DNA of 64,000 bases from Chryseobacterium gleum (GCA_945881885.1 CAMCVI010000001.1:124001-188000), one strand, 5' to 3'. Positions 1 through 10,602 are shown, counted from the first letter of the stretch. Translations and numbers: made by a program. The notes: generated by a model not told the origin, from the sequence alone.

Positions 1-84
1 ATTTTCAACTAAATGAAAGTTAAAAGTAGGTAAAATCCCTTCATATTCTGTATTTTTGCTTTCCTAATTATCCTAATTTTAGCC

Positions 85-2418
85 ATGCAACAGTATATAA
101 ATCAATTAAATGAAGCACAACGAGCGCCTGTTTTGCAAAAAGACGGTGCTATGATTGTAATTGCAGGTGCAGGTTCAGGGAAAACACGTGTATTAACTGT
201 TCGAATTGCGAATTTGATGCATCAAGGTGTTGATGCATTTAATATTTTAGCGCTTACATTTACCAACAAAGCTGCACGTGAAATGAAAAAACGTATCGCT
301 GAAATTGTGGGAAGCAATGAAGCAAAAAACCTTTGGATGGGTACATTTCACTCTGTTTTTGCTAAAATTTTACGAAGTGAGGCTGAAAAACTAGGCTATC
401 CTTCCAATTTTACAATCTACGATTCTCAAGATTCATTGCGATGTTTAGGTGGTATTATCAAAGAAATGCAATTGGATAAAGACATTTATAAACCCAAACA
501 AATTTTAGGAAGAATTTCGCAATATAAAAACTCGTTAATTACGGTTCGAGCCTATTTTAACAATCCGGAATTGCAAGAAGCCGATGCGATGAGCAAAAAA
601 CCTCGTATGGGTGAAATTTACAATAATTATGTAGAACGCTGTTTTAAATCGGGTGCGATGGATTTTGATGATTTATTATTGAAAACCAACGAGTTATTAA
701 ATCGTTTCCCAGATGTTTTAGCCAAATACCAAGATAGATTTAGATATATTTTAGTAGATGAGTACCAAGACACCAATCATTCTCAATATTTAATTGTAAA
801 AGCCTTATCGGATAGATTCCAGAATATTTGTGTGGTTGGTGATGATGCGCAAAGTATTTATGCCTTCCGAGGGGCAAACATCAACAATATTATAAACTTT
901 CAAAAAGATTACGACGGCGTTAAAATGTTCCGATTGGAACAAAATTATCGATCTTCAAAAAATATTGTAGAAGCTGCGAATAATGTTATCGATAAGAATA
1001 AAACCAAATTGGATAAAATTGTTTGGACAGCCAATGATGACGGTCCGAAAATAAAAGTACATCGAAGTGTGACAGACGGTGAAGAAGGTCGTTTTGTAGC
1101 CGGAACTATTTTTGAACAGAAAATGCAAAATCAATTACCAAATTCGCATTTTGCTATTTTGTACCGAACCAATGCGCAATCACGTGCTATGGAAGATGCG
1201 TTGCGAAAAAGAGATATTCCGTACCGAATTTATGGTGGCTTATCGTTTTATCAACGTAAAGAAATTAAAGATGTTTTGGCTTATTTACGATTGGTAATCA
1301 ATCCGAAAGACGAAGAAGCTTTAGTTCGAGTAATAAACTATCCAGCAAGAGGAATTGGCGACACCACAGTTGAAAAACTTACGGTTGCTGCCAATCATTA
1401 CAAACGTTCCATTTTTGAAGTGATGGAACACATTGATAAAATTGATTTAAAATTAAATTCGGGTACGAAAACCAAGTTGCAAGATTTCGTAACAATGATA
1501 AAAAGTTTCCAAGTCATTAATGAACAACAAGATGCTTTTACTTTAACTGATCATGTAACTAAAAAAACAGGTTTAGTTCAAGAATTGAAAAAAGACGCCA
1601 CTCCAGAAGGAATTGCTCGTATCGAAAATATTGAAGAATTATTAAACGGGATTAAAGATTTTACAGAAGGTCAAAAAGAAATTGATGGTGCTCGTGGTGC
1701 GTTAGCAGAATTCATGGAAGATGTGGCTTTGGCGACAGATTTAGATAAAGACACAGGTGATGATGATAGGGTTGCGTTAATGACGATTCACTTAGCAAAA
1801 GGATTAGAATTTCCGCATGTTTTTGTAGTAGGAATGGAAGAAGATTTGTTTCCAAGTGCAATGAGCATGAACACGCGAAGCGAGTTGGAAGAAGAGCGAC
1901 GATTGTTTTATGTAGCCTTAACTCGTGCCGAACACCAAGCGTATTTAACGTATGCGCAATCGCGTTACCGTTGGGGAAAATTAGTTGATAGTGAACCTTC
2001 ACGTTTTATTGAGGAAATCAATGGCGAATATCTAGAATACATGAATCCGATAGATTCGGGTTACCGATACAAACCTTCTATGGATATTGATATATTTGGA
2101 GATGTAGATAAGTCTAAATTACGATTGGCCAAACCAACTGCTGGAACACCACCCGAATATATTACAAAAAACGAACCTGTTTCGTCTGTAAATATTAGAA
2201 GATTAAAACCAGTAAACAATGGTGCAAGTGCATCGAAAAACAATATTACAGATACTAATTTAGCTGTTGGAAATATTGTGATGCATGAACGATTCGGAAA
2301 AGGCGAAATTATTGGTTTAGAAGGCGTAGGAGCCGACAAAAAAGCGGAAATTCGTTTTGATGTTGGTGGCTTGAAGAAGTTATTATTACGCTTTGCAAAG
2401 TTAAATGTGATTGGATAA
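85..2418 (+). CDS. ATP-dependent DNA helicase, UvrD/PcrA/Rep superfamily 1
   Basis: 777 aa; Walker A GAGSGKT, DEYQDTN, QNYRSS, VALMTIHLAKGLEF and VALTRA motifs typical of UvrD/PcrA. Confidence 0.95.
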   Translation: MQQYINQLNEAQRAPVLQKDGAMIVIAGAGSGKTRVLTVRIANLMHQGVDAFNILALTFTNKAAREMKKRIAEIVGSNEAKNLWMGTFHSVFAKILRSEAEKLGYPSNFTIYDSQDSLRCLGGIIKEMQLDKDIYKPKQILGRISQYKNSLITVRAYFNNPELQEADAMSKKPRMGEIYNNYVERCFKSGAMDFDDLLLKTNELLNRFPDVLAKYQDRFRYILVDEYQDTNHSQYLIVKALSDRFQNICVVGDDAQSIYAFRGANINNIINFQKDYDGVKMFRLEQNYRSSKNIVEAANNVIDKNKTKLDKIVWTANDDGPKIKVHRSVTDGEEGRFVAGTIFEQKMQNQLPNSHFAILYRTNAQSRAMEDALRKRDIPYRIYGGLSFYQRKEIKDVLAYLRLVINPKDEEALVRVINYPARGIGDTTVEKLTVAANHYKRSIFEVMEHIDKIDLKLNSGTKTKLQDFVTMIKSFQVINEQQDAFTLTDHVTKKTGLVQELKKDATPEGIARIENIEELLNGIKDFTEGQKEIDGARGALAEFMEDVALATDLDKDTGDDDRVALMTIHLAKGLEFPHVFVVGMEEDLFPSAMSMNTRSELEEERRLFYVALTRAEHQAYLTYAQSRYRWGKLVDSEPSRFIEEINGEYLEYMNPIDSGYRYKPSMDIDIFGDVDKSKLRLAKPTAGTPPEYITKNEPVSSVNIRRLKPVNNGASASKNNITDTNLAVGNIVMHERFGKGEIIGLEGVGADKKAEIRFDVGGLKKLLLRFAKLNVIG

Positions 2419-2419
2419 C

Positions 2420-2454
2420 GCTATAAGCAATAAGCTTACAGCATAAAGCAAGTA
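2420..2454. repeat. Heptameric degenerate tandem array GCTATAA GCAATAA GCTTACA GCATAAA GCAAGTA
   Basis: Five consecutive 7-mers starting with GC, filling the gap between the helicase stop codon and the next ATG. Confidence 0.7.
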
Positions 2455-2458
2455 AAAA

Positions 2459-3079
2459 ATGGCAGATTTTCTAAAAATATACGAAGACAAACCAAATGAA
2501 GCTGCTATAAAAAAAGTGGTTGATGTTCTAAGAAATGGTGGATTAGTTATTTATCCAACAGATACTGTTTATGGTATAGGTTGCGATATTACCAATTCTC
2601 GTGCGTTGGAAAGATTAGCTAAATTGAAAGGAATTAAACTGGAAAAAGCAAATTTTTCGTTTGTTTGTAGTAGTTTAAGTAATATTTCAGATTATGTAAA
2701 ACAAATTGATACGGCAACTTTTAAGATTTTAAAACGCGCGCTACCTGGGGCTTATACGTTTATTTTACCAGGTAATAACGATTTACCAAAAGACTTCCGT
2801 AAGAAAAAAACAGTCGGAATTCGAGTGCCAGATAATAACATTGCCATTCAAATTGTGGAAATGTTGGGGAATCCAATTGTTTCATCATCCATTCATGACG
2901 AAGATGACGTTATTGAATATTCCACCGATCCAGAATTAATTTTTGAGAAATGGCAAAATCTAGTCGATTTAGTAATTGATGGCGGTTACGGAGAAAATGT
3001 TGCATCAACCATTATCGATTTAACGGGACATGAACCAGTAATTGTGAGAGAAGGTAAAGGTGATGTGAATATTATTTAA
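2459..3079 (+). CDS. L-threonylcarbamoyladenylate synthase, Sua5/YciO/YrdC family
   Basis: 206 aa; GGLVIYPTDTVYGIGCD, KxxxFSFVCSSL and TVGIRVPD motifs. Confidence 0.9.
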   Translation: MADFLKIYEDKPNEAAIKKVVDVLRNGGLVIYPTDTVYGIGCDITNSRALERLAKLKGIKLEKANFSFVCSSLSNISDYVKQIDTATFKILKRALPGAYTFILPGNNDLPKDFRKKKTVGIRVPDNNIAIQIVEMLGNPIVSSSIHDEDDVIEYSTDPELIFEKWQNLVDLVIDGGYGENVASTIIDLTGHEPVIVREGKGDVNII

Positions 3080-3119
3080 AAATCAAATTCCAAATCGTAA
3101 ATCCAAAATCGTAAATTAC
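3078..3119. repeat. Heptameric array AAAAATC AAATTCC AAATCGT AAATCCA AAATCGT AAATTAC
   Basis: Six consecutive 7-mers of AAATNNN type spanning the convergent junction between the Sua5 and LysR stop codons. Confidence 0.8.
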
Positions 3120-4048
3120 TTCGGACTTATAATTTCCACATCGCTAAATGCGATTGCACCTCGAACTACACCTTGAATTGTTGTTTTTAACGCATCAATA
3201 ATATGAATTTTCAATTCGCTTTTAGAGAAAATTAAACTCACTTCTCTTGATGGTTTTGGACTGACAAACTGTTTTAGTTTGGTTTTGTTTTTTTCGTTTA
3301 AATCTATGGTATGTAAATAGGGTAGTAATGTTGTGCCTAAACCTTCATCGGATAATTTTATTAAAGTTTCAAAACTGCCACTTTCCAATTGAAAATGATT
3401 TTCACCAATAAAATTATTGGTTTTACATAAATTTAAAACACTATTTCTAAAACAATGTCCGTCTTGTAAAAGCAAGATTTTTTCGAAATCTAAATCGGCA
3501 ACTTCTATTTCTTTTTTTGCTTTATTTACACTATTTTCTGGAATATAAGCTACAAAAGGTTCGTAATATAATACAATTTCCTTAAGTTTTTCTTCATCTA
3601 AAGGCGTGGCGGCAATAGCGCAATCTAAATGACCATTTTTAAGTTTGGTAATAATGTCTGTAGTGTTTAATTCCTCTACAATTAGGTTTACCTTTGGATA
3701 CTTTTTAATGAAAGTATTCAAAAACATAGGTAACAAAGTTGGCATTACAGTTGGAATCATTCCAATGCGAAAATCGCCACCAATAAATCCTTTTTGTTGG
3801 TCAACAATATCTTTAATCCTGTTGGCTTCGTTAACTATGTTTTTGGCTTGTGTAACGATTTTACTTCCTACTTCTGTTAATCCAATTGGTTTTTTGGTTC
3901 TATCAAAAATTTGAATACCTAATTCGTCTTCTAATTTTTGAATTTGCATGCTTAATGTAGGCTGCGTAACAAAACATTTTTCGGCTGCTAATGTAAAATT
4001 TTTATTTTCGGCTACTGCTAAAACGTAATATAATTGGGTAATTGTCAT
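3116..4048 (-). CDS. LysR-family transcriptional regulator, OxyR-like
   Basis: 310 aa; N-terminal HTH MTITQLYYVLAVAENKNFTLAAEKCFVTQPTLSMQIQKLEDELG and substrate-binding domain. Confidence 0.92.
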   Translation of the reverse strand: MTITQLYYVLAVAENKNFTLAAEKCFVTQPTLSMQIQKLEDELGIQIFDRTKKPIGLTEVGSKIVTQAKNIVNEANRIKDIVDQQKGFIGGDFRIGMIPTVMPTLLPMFLNTFIKKYPKVNLIVEELNTTDIITKLKNGHLDCAIAATPLDEEKLKEIVLYYEPFVAYIPENSVNKAKKEIEVADLDFEKILLLQDGHCFRNSVLNLCKTNNFIGENHFQLESGSFETLIKLSDEGLGTTLLPYLHTIDLNEKNKTKLKQFVSPKPSREVSLIFSKSELKIHIIDALKTTIQGVVRGAIAFSDVEIISPK

Positions 4049-4117
4049 CGTATCAATATTTGTGATAAAAGTAAAAATTTCTATTGTAAAAAACTATTGT
4101 TTAAGAAAAGTTTATAA

Positions 4118-4146
4118 AAAAACTCTGAAAATAATCCAGAGTTTTT
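4118..4146 (-). terminator. Putative intrinsic terminator downstream of prfA
   Basis: AAAAACTCTG-loop-CAGAGTTTTT inverted repeat followed by a T tract on the minus strand. Confidence 0.6.
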
Positions 4147-4148
4147 AT

Positions 4149-4183
4149 AAATCATAAATGTCAAATTCCAAATCGTAAATTTG
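4149..4183. repeat. Heptameric array AAATCAT AAATGTC AAATTCC AAATCGT AAATTTG
   Basis: Five consecutive 7-mers abutting the prfA stop codon; shares a 20-bp identical core with the array at 3078-3119. Confidence 0.8.
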
Positions 4184-5257
4184 TTAATATACTTCGGATT
4201 CTTTTAATTTTTCTGTATTGGCAACTAACTGTAATTCATCAATAAATTTATGAATTTTTCCTGACATTACACCATCCATATCAAAAACATCAACACCAAT
4301 CCTGTGGTCGGTTACTCGGCCTTGTGGGTAATTGTAGGTTCTAATTTTAGCAGAACGGTCTCCTGAGCTAACTTGGGAAGTTCGTGTTATAGCATCTTCA
4401 GCTTGTTTTTTAGCTAGTTCTTGTTCGTATAAACGGGAACGTAAAACAGTTAAAGCTTTATCTTTATTTTTGTGTTGCGATTTTTGATCCTGACATTGCG
4501 CTACTAATCCTGAAGGAATGTGCGTTAATCTTACTGCCGATTTAGTAGTGTTTACTGATTGTCCACCAGGTCCTGAAGAACAGAAAAAATCCACACGAAC
4601 ATCATTCATGTCAATTTGCACATCAAATTCTTCTGCTTCCGGCAAAACCATTACAGTGGCTGCTGAGGTGTGCACACGACCTTGGGTTTCTGTTTGAGGA
4701 ACACGTTGTACGCGGTGTACGCCAGCTTCGTATTTTAAAGCACCATAAACATCTTCACCAGTAACTTCAAAAATTACCTCTTTAAATCCGCCAGACGTTC
4801 CATCACTCATATCAACTACAGAACATTTCCAACCACGACCTTCACAGTATTTAGTATACATTCTATATAAATCTCCAGCAAAAATAGACGCTTCATCTCC
4901 ACCAGTTCCTGCACGAATTTCAACCATTACGTTTTTCGCATCTTCTGGATCTTTAGGAATCAACATAAATTTGATTTCTTCTTCCAGTAAAGGCAAACGT
5001 TCCTTGGCTTCTTCTAATTGCATTTTTGCCATTTCTACCATTTCGGCATCAGAACCATCTGCAATTATTTCTTGGGCTTCTTTTACGTTAGCATCTAAAG
5101 TTATGTATTCTTCACGTTTTTTAACTAACGCATTTAAGCTTTTGTATTCTTGGTTTAATTGCACATAACGTTTCTGATCGGCAATTATATCAGGTTGAAT
5201 AATCAAATCTGATATTTCATCGAAACGTTGTTTTACATATTGTAATCTGTCTAACAT
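4184..5257 (-). CDS. prfA: Peptide chain release factor 1
   Basis: 357 aa; GGQSVN motif in [26 protein letters not shown]1 length and N-terminus. Confidence 0.96.
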   Translation of the reverse strand: MLDRLQYVKQRFDEISDLIIQPDIIADQKRYVQLNQEYKSLNALVKKREEYITLDANVKEAQEIIADGSDAEMVEMAKMQLEEAKERLPLLEEEIKFMLIPKDPEDAKNVMVEIRAGTGGDEASIFAGDLYRMYTKYCEGRGWKCSVVDMSDGTSGGFKEVIFEVTGEDVYGALKYEAGVHRVQRVPQTETQGRVHTSAATVMVLPEAEEFDVQIDMNDVRVDFFCSSGPGGQSVNTTKSAVRLTHIPSGLVAQCQDQKSQHKNKDKALTVLRSRLYEQELAKKQAEDAITRTSQVSSGDRSAKIRTYNYPQGRVTDHRIGVDVFDMDGVMSGKIHKFIDELQLVANTEKLKESEVY

Positions 5258-5500
5258 GTCTTCTTATTTTGGATGGCAAAGTTACAAAAAAAAGTAATCT
5301 GTTATTTAGTTTATTGCGATTTGTAAAAATATGTTTTTAAATTGAATAGTACTAAACTCCTTTTCTGGATCAAAATATTTGATTTTTTTGTTTTTGAAGT
5401 ATTATTAAATAAAATGGTATTAAAATAAATGATATTATTTGTTAAAAATAAATTTATGATTTATCTTTGAGCAGAATTCACAAATAAAATTCCGGAAAAC

Positions 5501-5671
5501 ATGTTTGAATTTGACCAGTATTTAGGCTTTATACTTTTCTTAACCATTTTAACTATAGGTTTTTGGTTAATGTTTTTTCTTGTAGGTTTCGTTCCATATT
5601 GGATTGGCGGATCATTAAAAGAATTATACAAAGAGATGAAAGCAAAAAAATTAGCTGAACAAGAAAAGTAA
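5501..5671 (+). CDS. Small membrane protein, 56 aa, not in supplied ORF track
   Basis: ATG at 5501 to TAA; MFEFDQYLGFILFLTILTIGFWLMFFLVGFVPYWIGGSLKELYKEMKAKKLAEQEK; hydrophobic N-terminal half with charged tail; followed directly by a terminator. Confidence 0.65.
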   Translation: MFEFDQYLGFILFLTILTIGFWLMFFLVGFVPYWIGGSLKELYKEMKAKKLAEQEK

Positions 5672-5690
5672 TTTTCTTAGTTACAAAAAA

Positions 5691-5712
5691 TCCCGATTCG
5701 TACGAATCGGGA
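5691..5712. terminator. Bidirectional intrinsic terminator
   Basis: Perfect palindrome TCCCGATTCGTACGAATCGGGA flanked by A6 and T7, in a convergent junction. Confidence 0.85.
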
Positions 5713-5727
5713 TTTTTTTATTTTGTA

Positions 5728-8196
5728 TTAGTATTCTCCGCCGCCACCTTCTTGTTGTTCTAAACTCTTTTGTTTTATTTCCTTCTCGTTTTTCAGTTTA
5801 TTAAATCTATATGTAAATGAAACCGTTACTTGTCGTACTCTCCATTGCATTTCGCTATAAGAATTTACAGTAGGTAATCTTAAATCTTGAATTCTTTTTC
5901 TGGAATTAAACACGTCATTTACGTTGAATGCAACAGTAGCTTTATCTTTAAGTACATCTTTACTAAAAGCTAAATTCATACTAGCAATACCTATAGTTTT
6001 ACCTTGAGCTGTTTTTTGTCCGGCATTATAAGTTCCATTTGTTTGCCAATCAATTTTGTATGGTAAATTTACTTTAGAAGTTAATCTAGCTGTCCAAGTA
6101 CTTGATTTAAAATCAAAATCTTGATTAACTAACGTGTTATTAGAATTTATAAATTGATAATTTCCTTTGGTTTCATTATAAAAATAATTAACGTTTGAAT
6201 TTAACTTCCACCATTTTTTTAAGGCATAATTAAAAGTAACTTCCATTCCAATTCTATTGTCTTCACCTAAATTAAATGGTGTGTTAATAATTACCGGAAT
6301 TCCATTTATAAACTGACCGCTTTCTTTTCGAACTGTTTGGAAAGAATCAGTGGTATGATTATAATACGCAGAGGTACTAATTGTAGTTTTATCCCATTTT
6401 CTTAAATAGCCAATATCAAAAGCATCGGTAAATGACGGATTTAATTTTGGTTCTCCAACAAATAAATTGATATTACTAGTGTACGAAGAAAACGGATTAA
6501 TATACCTATCTCTAGGGCGGGTAATTCTTTTGCTATAGTTTATTGAAATGTTAGAATCGTTATTTAATTCGTATGTTAAAAATAAACTTGGAAAAAGGTT
6601 GTTGTAATTTCTAGAGTTTAAATCGTTTGTAAGCAACTGATTGATTTCTAAATTGGTGTTTTCAAATCGTAAACCTCCTAAAACGGATAATTTATTAAAA
6701 AATTTAGTTCCTAATTGTGTATAAATTGCACTTACGTTTTCAATATATTCAAAATTATTTGTAAAACCAGGTATGTTGGTGTAAGGGCTATTTTGATTGA
6801 CGCGCTCCAATACTTCATAATTACTAGTTGAATTTGTATAACTTCCTCTATAACCTGCCTCAAACTGTAGGTCTTTAGTTATTGGTAAAACGTAATCAGC
6901 TTGAATTAAATTTCTGGTTTGTCTACCAATTTTTGAGGTTTTTTCATCAGAAACAAATGTATTTGTTTCTAAAATACTTCCATAAATGTTAGAAAATTCA
7001 TCTTCTTCATTTAATGAAAATGAAGCATCGATAGTTAATTTATGACCATCTTTTTTAAATTTCTTTAAAAAGTTTGAGGTAAATTCAACTGCCTCATTTC
7101 TACTTAAAGATTCGTTGTCTCTGAAACGGGTGAATAAAAAGTTGCTTCTATTTAAAGTGTAATTTTTATAAGTTACATCTTCAAAATTTTCACCATCGTT
7201 GTTTCTATAATTGATACTATTGGTCCAAGTTGCCGATTTGTCTTTGTTTAGAAATATCTCCATTCCAAAATTACCATTGAAACCATTGCTAAATCTATTG
7301 GCTTTTCTGCGTTCTTCAATATAGGTATTGGCAGCAAAATTCTCTTGATTAATTTTGGTAATACCAGGATTGTTTCTATCATTATATGCTAATGTTGCAA
7401 ATAAATTATAAGTTTCTGATTTTGAATTAATATTTGCAGAAATACCCTGATTTTTAGGATCTCCAGCTGTTGCTATTACCGTTCCATTAATTCCTTTATT
7501 TTTCCCTTTTTTAAGAATTATATTCAAAATTCCACCCCCTCCTTCGGCATCGTAACGCGCGGATGGATTGGTAATTACTTCCACTTTTTCAATAGCGTCT
7601 GCGGGAAGCATTCTTAATGCATCTGCAACGTTTATGGCAGTTGAAGGTTTTCCGTCAATTAAAACGCGGACGCTTTCATTGCCACGAAGACTAATATTTC
7701 CTTCTACGTCTACTGAAACACTTGGTATGTTATCTAAAACATCGCTAACCGTTCCACCTTTTACCATTAAATCTTGGCCAACATTGTAAACTTTTTTGTC
7801 TAGTTTTATGTCAACTGAAGTTTTTTCGCTTCTAATTACAACCGTTTCAATTTGGTTTGACTCGGATACCAATAAAATATTTCCTAAATTGGTGTCTGAA
7901 TCTAAGCTTTGATTTACTTTTTCTTGAGTTTTGTATCCTGGAAATTCGAATTTTATGTTGTAAGTTCCGTTATTTAATTCGATATTAAAATTGCCATTTG
8001 CATCTGAAGTACCTCCAGTGATAACTTTTTTAGTATCTGATTTTGAGATGGTTATAATTGCAAATTCTACCGGAATAGAAGTTTCTTTATCAATAATTTT
8101 ACCAGAAATAAATACTTTTTTTAGGGAAATTTGAGAAATTGAGCTGGTACTAACCAATAAGAAAGTTAATAATAGCAATGATTTTTTTAATAGCAT
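5728..8196 (-). CDS. TonB-dependent receptor / outer membrane beta-barrel protein with carboxypeptidase-regulatory-like domain
   Basis: 822 aa; signal peptide, CarboxypepD-like N-terminal domain, plug motif (VSDVLDNIPSVSVD...SLRGNESVRVLIDGKPS), C-terminal barrel. Confidence 0.88.
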   Translation of the reverse strand: MLLKKSLLLLTFLLVSTSSISQISLKKVFISGKIIDKETSIPVEFAIITISKSDTKKVITGGTSDANGNFNIELNNGTYNIKFEFPGYKTQEKVNQSLDSDTNLGNILLVSESNQIETVVIRSEKTSVDIKLDKKVYNVGQDLMVKGGTVSDVLDNIPSVSVDVEGNISLRGNESVRVLIDGKPSTAINVADALRMLPADAIEKVEVITNPSARYDAEGGGGILNIILKKGKNKGINGTVIATAGDPKNQGISANINSKSETYNLFATLAYNDRNNPGITKINQENFAANTYIEERRKANRFSNGFNGNFGMEIFLNKDKSATWTNSINYRNNDGENFEDVTYKNYTLNRSNFLFTRFRDNESLSRNEAVEFTSNFLKKFKKDGHKLTIDASFSLNEEDEFSNIYGSILETNTFVSDEKTSKIGRQTRNLIQADYVLPITKDLQFEAGYRGSYTNSTSNYEVLERVNQNSPYTNIPGFTNNFEYIENVSAIYTQLGTKFFNKLSVLGGLRFENTNLEINQLLTNDLNSRNYNNLFPSLFLTYELNNDSNISINYSKRITRPRDRYINPFSSYTSNINLFVGEPKLNPSFTDAFDIGYLRKWDKTTISTSAYYNHTTDSFQTVRKESGQFINGIPVIINTPFNLGEDNRIGMEVTFNYALKKWWKLNSNVNYFYNETKGNYQFINSNNTLVNQDFDFKSSTWTARLTSKVNLPYKIDWQTNGTYNAGQKTAQGKTIGIASMNLAFSKDVLKDKATVAFNVNDVFNSRKRIQDLRLPTVNSYSEMQWRVRQVTVSFTYRFNKLKNEKEIKQKSLEQQEGGGGEY

Positions 8197-8269
8197 GGTG
8201 TATCACATTTTACAGTACAAATGTAGTGTTAAGTATTTTAAACGTTTATTAAAACTATGTTAAATGATT

Positions 8270-8611
8270 TTACAAAATCGTTTTTATCAATTCAGTAGGT
8301 CTTGCAATTACGGATTTTTCACCATTTATTACAATTGGTCTTTCTATTAGTTTTGGAAATTGCAACATGGCCTCAATAATTTGATTATCTGTTAAAACTT
8401 TGCCTTTAAAATTTTCAATCCAATCTTTTTCTTTTGTTCTTACCAATTCAATTGGTTTGATTTTCAACTTTTTAATTATACTTTCCAACTCTTTAAAAGT
8501 TAAGATTTTATCGAAATACTGTATAGTTTCAAAAGGTATTTTTAGGTTTTCTAGGAAGTAAACGCCTTCTCTAGACTTTGAACATCGATTGTTGTGATAT
8601 ATAGTTAACAT
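8270..8611 (-). CDS. Arsenate reductase family protein (ArsC/Spx thioredoxin-like)
   Basis: 113 aa; IYHNNRCSKSREGVYFLE active-site region and RPIVINGEKSVIARP. Confidence 0.88.
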   Translation of the reverse strand: MLTIYHNNRCSKSREGVYFLENLKIPFETIQYFDKILTFKELESIIKKLKIKPIELVRTKEKDWIENFKGKVLTDNQIIEAMLQFPKLIERPIVINGEKSVIARPTELIKTIL

Positions 8612-8668
8612 AAATATTTTTTTTACAAAGGTAATAATTGTAATTTAGTGCACTTAAAAAATCGTAAT

Positions 8669-9571
8669 ATGTATATTGAACAATTACAGAAAATTAGAAT
8701 GAATTTATGGACTTATGCTGTCATTCCATGTCTTTTTTTAGCATTAATGATTTTTAATTATGTCTCATCAGAAGGTGTTGATACCAATCAATTAATGAAA
8801 CAAATGACAAAAGAAATAGGCATAAACGGCACATTTGTTATGCTTGTGGCTCCTTTGGCATTTATGTTGTTACTTGTTTTATTTTACAATAAATTCATTC
8901 AAAACAATTCCTTACGAATATTAACAACTTCTCGCCCAAAAATTGATTGGTCAAGAGTTTTTTTCTCATTTGGAGTTTGGGGTGGCATTACAATAGTTAC
9001 AACCCTAATCGGTTATTTTACAACTCCTGAAGATTTTGTAATACAGTTTAATCCAGAAAAATTTGCTGTTTTTTTAGTTTTAGCGCTGATTTTAATTCCG
9101 ATGCAAACTAGTTTTGAGGAATATTTATTTCGTGGACACATGTTACAAGGTTTGGGATTGGCTACTAAAACAAGATGGGTGCCTTTGTTAGTTACTTCAT
9201 TTTTATTTGGAATTATGCATATTGCCAACCCAGAAGTCGATAAAATGGGTATGATTATTATGTTTTATTATATTGGAACAGGCCTATTTTTAGGGATTTT
9301 AACATTAATGGATGAAGGTTTAGAACTAGCATTAGGATTTCATGCGGCAAATAATTTAGTTGGGGCTTTATTGGTCACTTCAGATTGGTCGGCTTTTCAA
9401 ACGCATTCTATTTTAAAAGATGTTTCCGTTCCAAGTGCAAATTTTCAGATATTTATCCCTATTTTGATTATTTTCCCAATTTTACTTTATATTTTTTCCA
9501 AAAAGTACAAATGGAGCAATTGGAATGAAAAACTTTTTGGAAATATAAAACCTTTACAAGCAAAAGAATAA
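8669..9571 (+). CDS. CPBP-family intramembrane glutamic endopeptidase
   Basis: EEYLFRG, FGIMHIANPE and GFHAANN motifs in a multi-TM protein; ATG at 8669 preferred over the GTG at 8648. Confidence 0.85.
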   Translation: MYIEQLQKIRMNLWTYAVIPCLFLALMIFNYVSSEGVDTNQLMKQMTKEIGINGTFVMLVAPLAFMLLLVLFYNKFIQNNSLRILTTSRPKIDWSRVFFSFGVWGGITIVTTLIGYFTTPEDFVIQFNPEKFAVFLVLALILIPMQTSFEEYLFRGHMLQGLGLATKTRWVPLLVTSFLFGIMHIANPEVDKMGMIIMFYYIGTGLFLGILTLMDEGLELALGFHAANNLVGALLVTSDWSAFQTHSILKDVSVPSANFQIFIPILIIFPILLYIFSKKYKWSNWNEKLFGNIKPLQAKE

Positions 9572-10602
9572 TGAATCAAATTATTCATCCTGATTTTAAA
9601 TTAAACGGAAAAAGTTTTACTGATGTAGCACTTTTATCTGAAGCTTTATATTTGAAAAAAAATGGACAATTATTTGAAAAAGAAATTGGAAATTTTCTGT
9701 TAGATTGGTTAAATTTGGAATCATTTATTCTTGTCCAAACTTCTGGTTCTACTGGAATACCAAAGCAAATTGTCTTGCAAAAATCGGCTATGATCGCTTC
9801 TGCCAAAGCAACAGGATTGTTTTTTAACTTACAACCTAAAAACACCGCTTTGTTATGTTTGTCAGCCAATTATATTGCAGGAAAAATGATGTTAGTGCGT
9901 GCCATTACTTTAGGATTGCATTTAGACACAATTGATCCAACAAGCACTCCTTTGTCTTCTAAAAAGTATAATTTTATTGCGATGGTTCCGATGCAAGTGG
10001 AAAAATCTTTAGCAAAATTACATTTGGTTGATAAATTATTAATAGGCGGCACAAAAGTGAGTTATACTTTGTCAGAAAGTATTTTAAAATCCAATTGTAA
10101 TGCTTTTGAATCTTATGGCATGACCGAAACCATTTCGCATATTGCCATAAAAAAAATAGGTGAACAAGCATTTAACGTGTTGCCAAATGTGACAATTTCT
10201 GCAGATGAGAGAAGTTGTTTGGTGATTGAAGCATCAGAACTTTTTCATGAAAAAATTATTACAAATGATATCGTAGCAATCGTAAATGCAAATCAATTTA
10301 TCTTTAAAGGAAGAATTGATAATGTAATTAATTCTGGCGGTATTAAAATTTTCCCTGAAGAAGTTGAGGAGAAACTAGCAAAATATATTTCTGCACCCTT
10401 TTTTATTGGTAGTAAACCAGATGAAATTTTAGGCGAAAAATTAATTTTAGTGATTGAAGCCATGCCGTTTTCTATTGAAAACAGTGTTTTTTCTGAACTG
10501 TCGAAATACCAAATACCAAAAGAAATTCTCTTTTTTGAGTCATTTGAAAGAACAGAAACACAAAAAATAAACAGAAAAAAATCATTAGAAAAATTAGTGT
10601 AA
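9571..10602 (+). CDS. AMP-binding acyl-CoA synthetase, MenE (O-succinylbenzoate-CoA ligase)-like
   Basis: 343 aa; LVQTSGSTGIPKQIVLQK P-loop, YGMTETISHIA; overlaps upstream stop as TAATG. Confidence 0.75.
   Translation: MNQIIHPDFKLNGKSFTDVALLSEALYLKKNGQLFEKEIGNFLLDWLNLESFILVQTSGSTGIPKQIVLQKSAMIASAKATGLFFNLQPKNTALLCLSANYIAGKMMLVRAITLGLHLDTIDPTSTPLSSKKYNFIAMVPMQVEKSLAKLHLVDKLLIGGTKVSYTLSESILKSNCNAFESYGMTETISHIAIKKIGEQAFNVLPNVTISADERSCLVIEASELFHEKIITNDIVAIVNANQFIFKGRIDNVINSGGIKIFPEEVEEKLAKYISAPFFIGSKPDEILGEKLILVIEAMPFSIENSVFSELSKYQIPKEILFFESFERTETQKINRKKSLEKLV

Noticed and set aside
51-58. TATTTTTG -7 element upstream of the helicase
   Set aside because: No TTG -33 element at 17-23 bp upstream; unsupported as a promoter.
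1712-2002. Antisense ORFs inside the helicase and many other genes (e.g. 2061-2339, 11599-11826, 21803-22024, 28739-28999, 62725-63030)
   Set aside because: Low-complexity translations opposite strongly supported CDSs; artefacts of six-frame translation in AT-rich DNA.
8669-9571. CPBP protease as an abortive-infection (Abi) defence gene
   Set aside because: CPBP family is broad and mostly not defensive; neighbours (arsC-like, menE-like) give no defence context.
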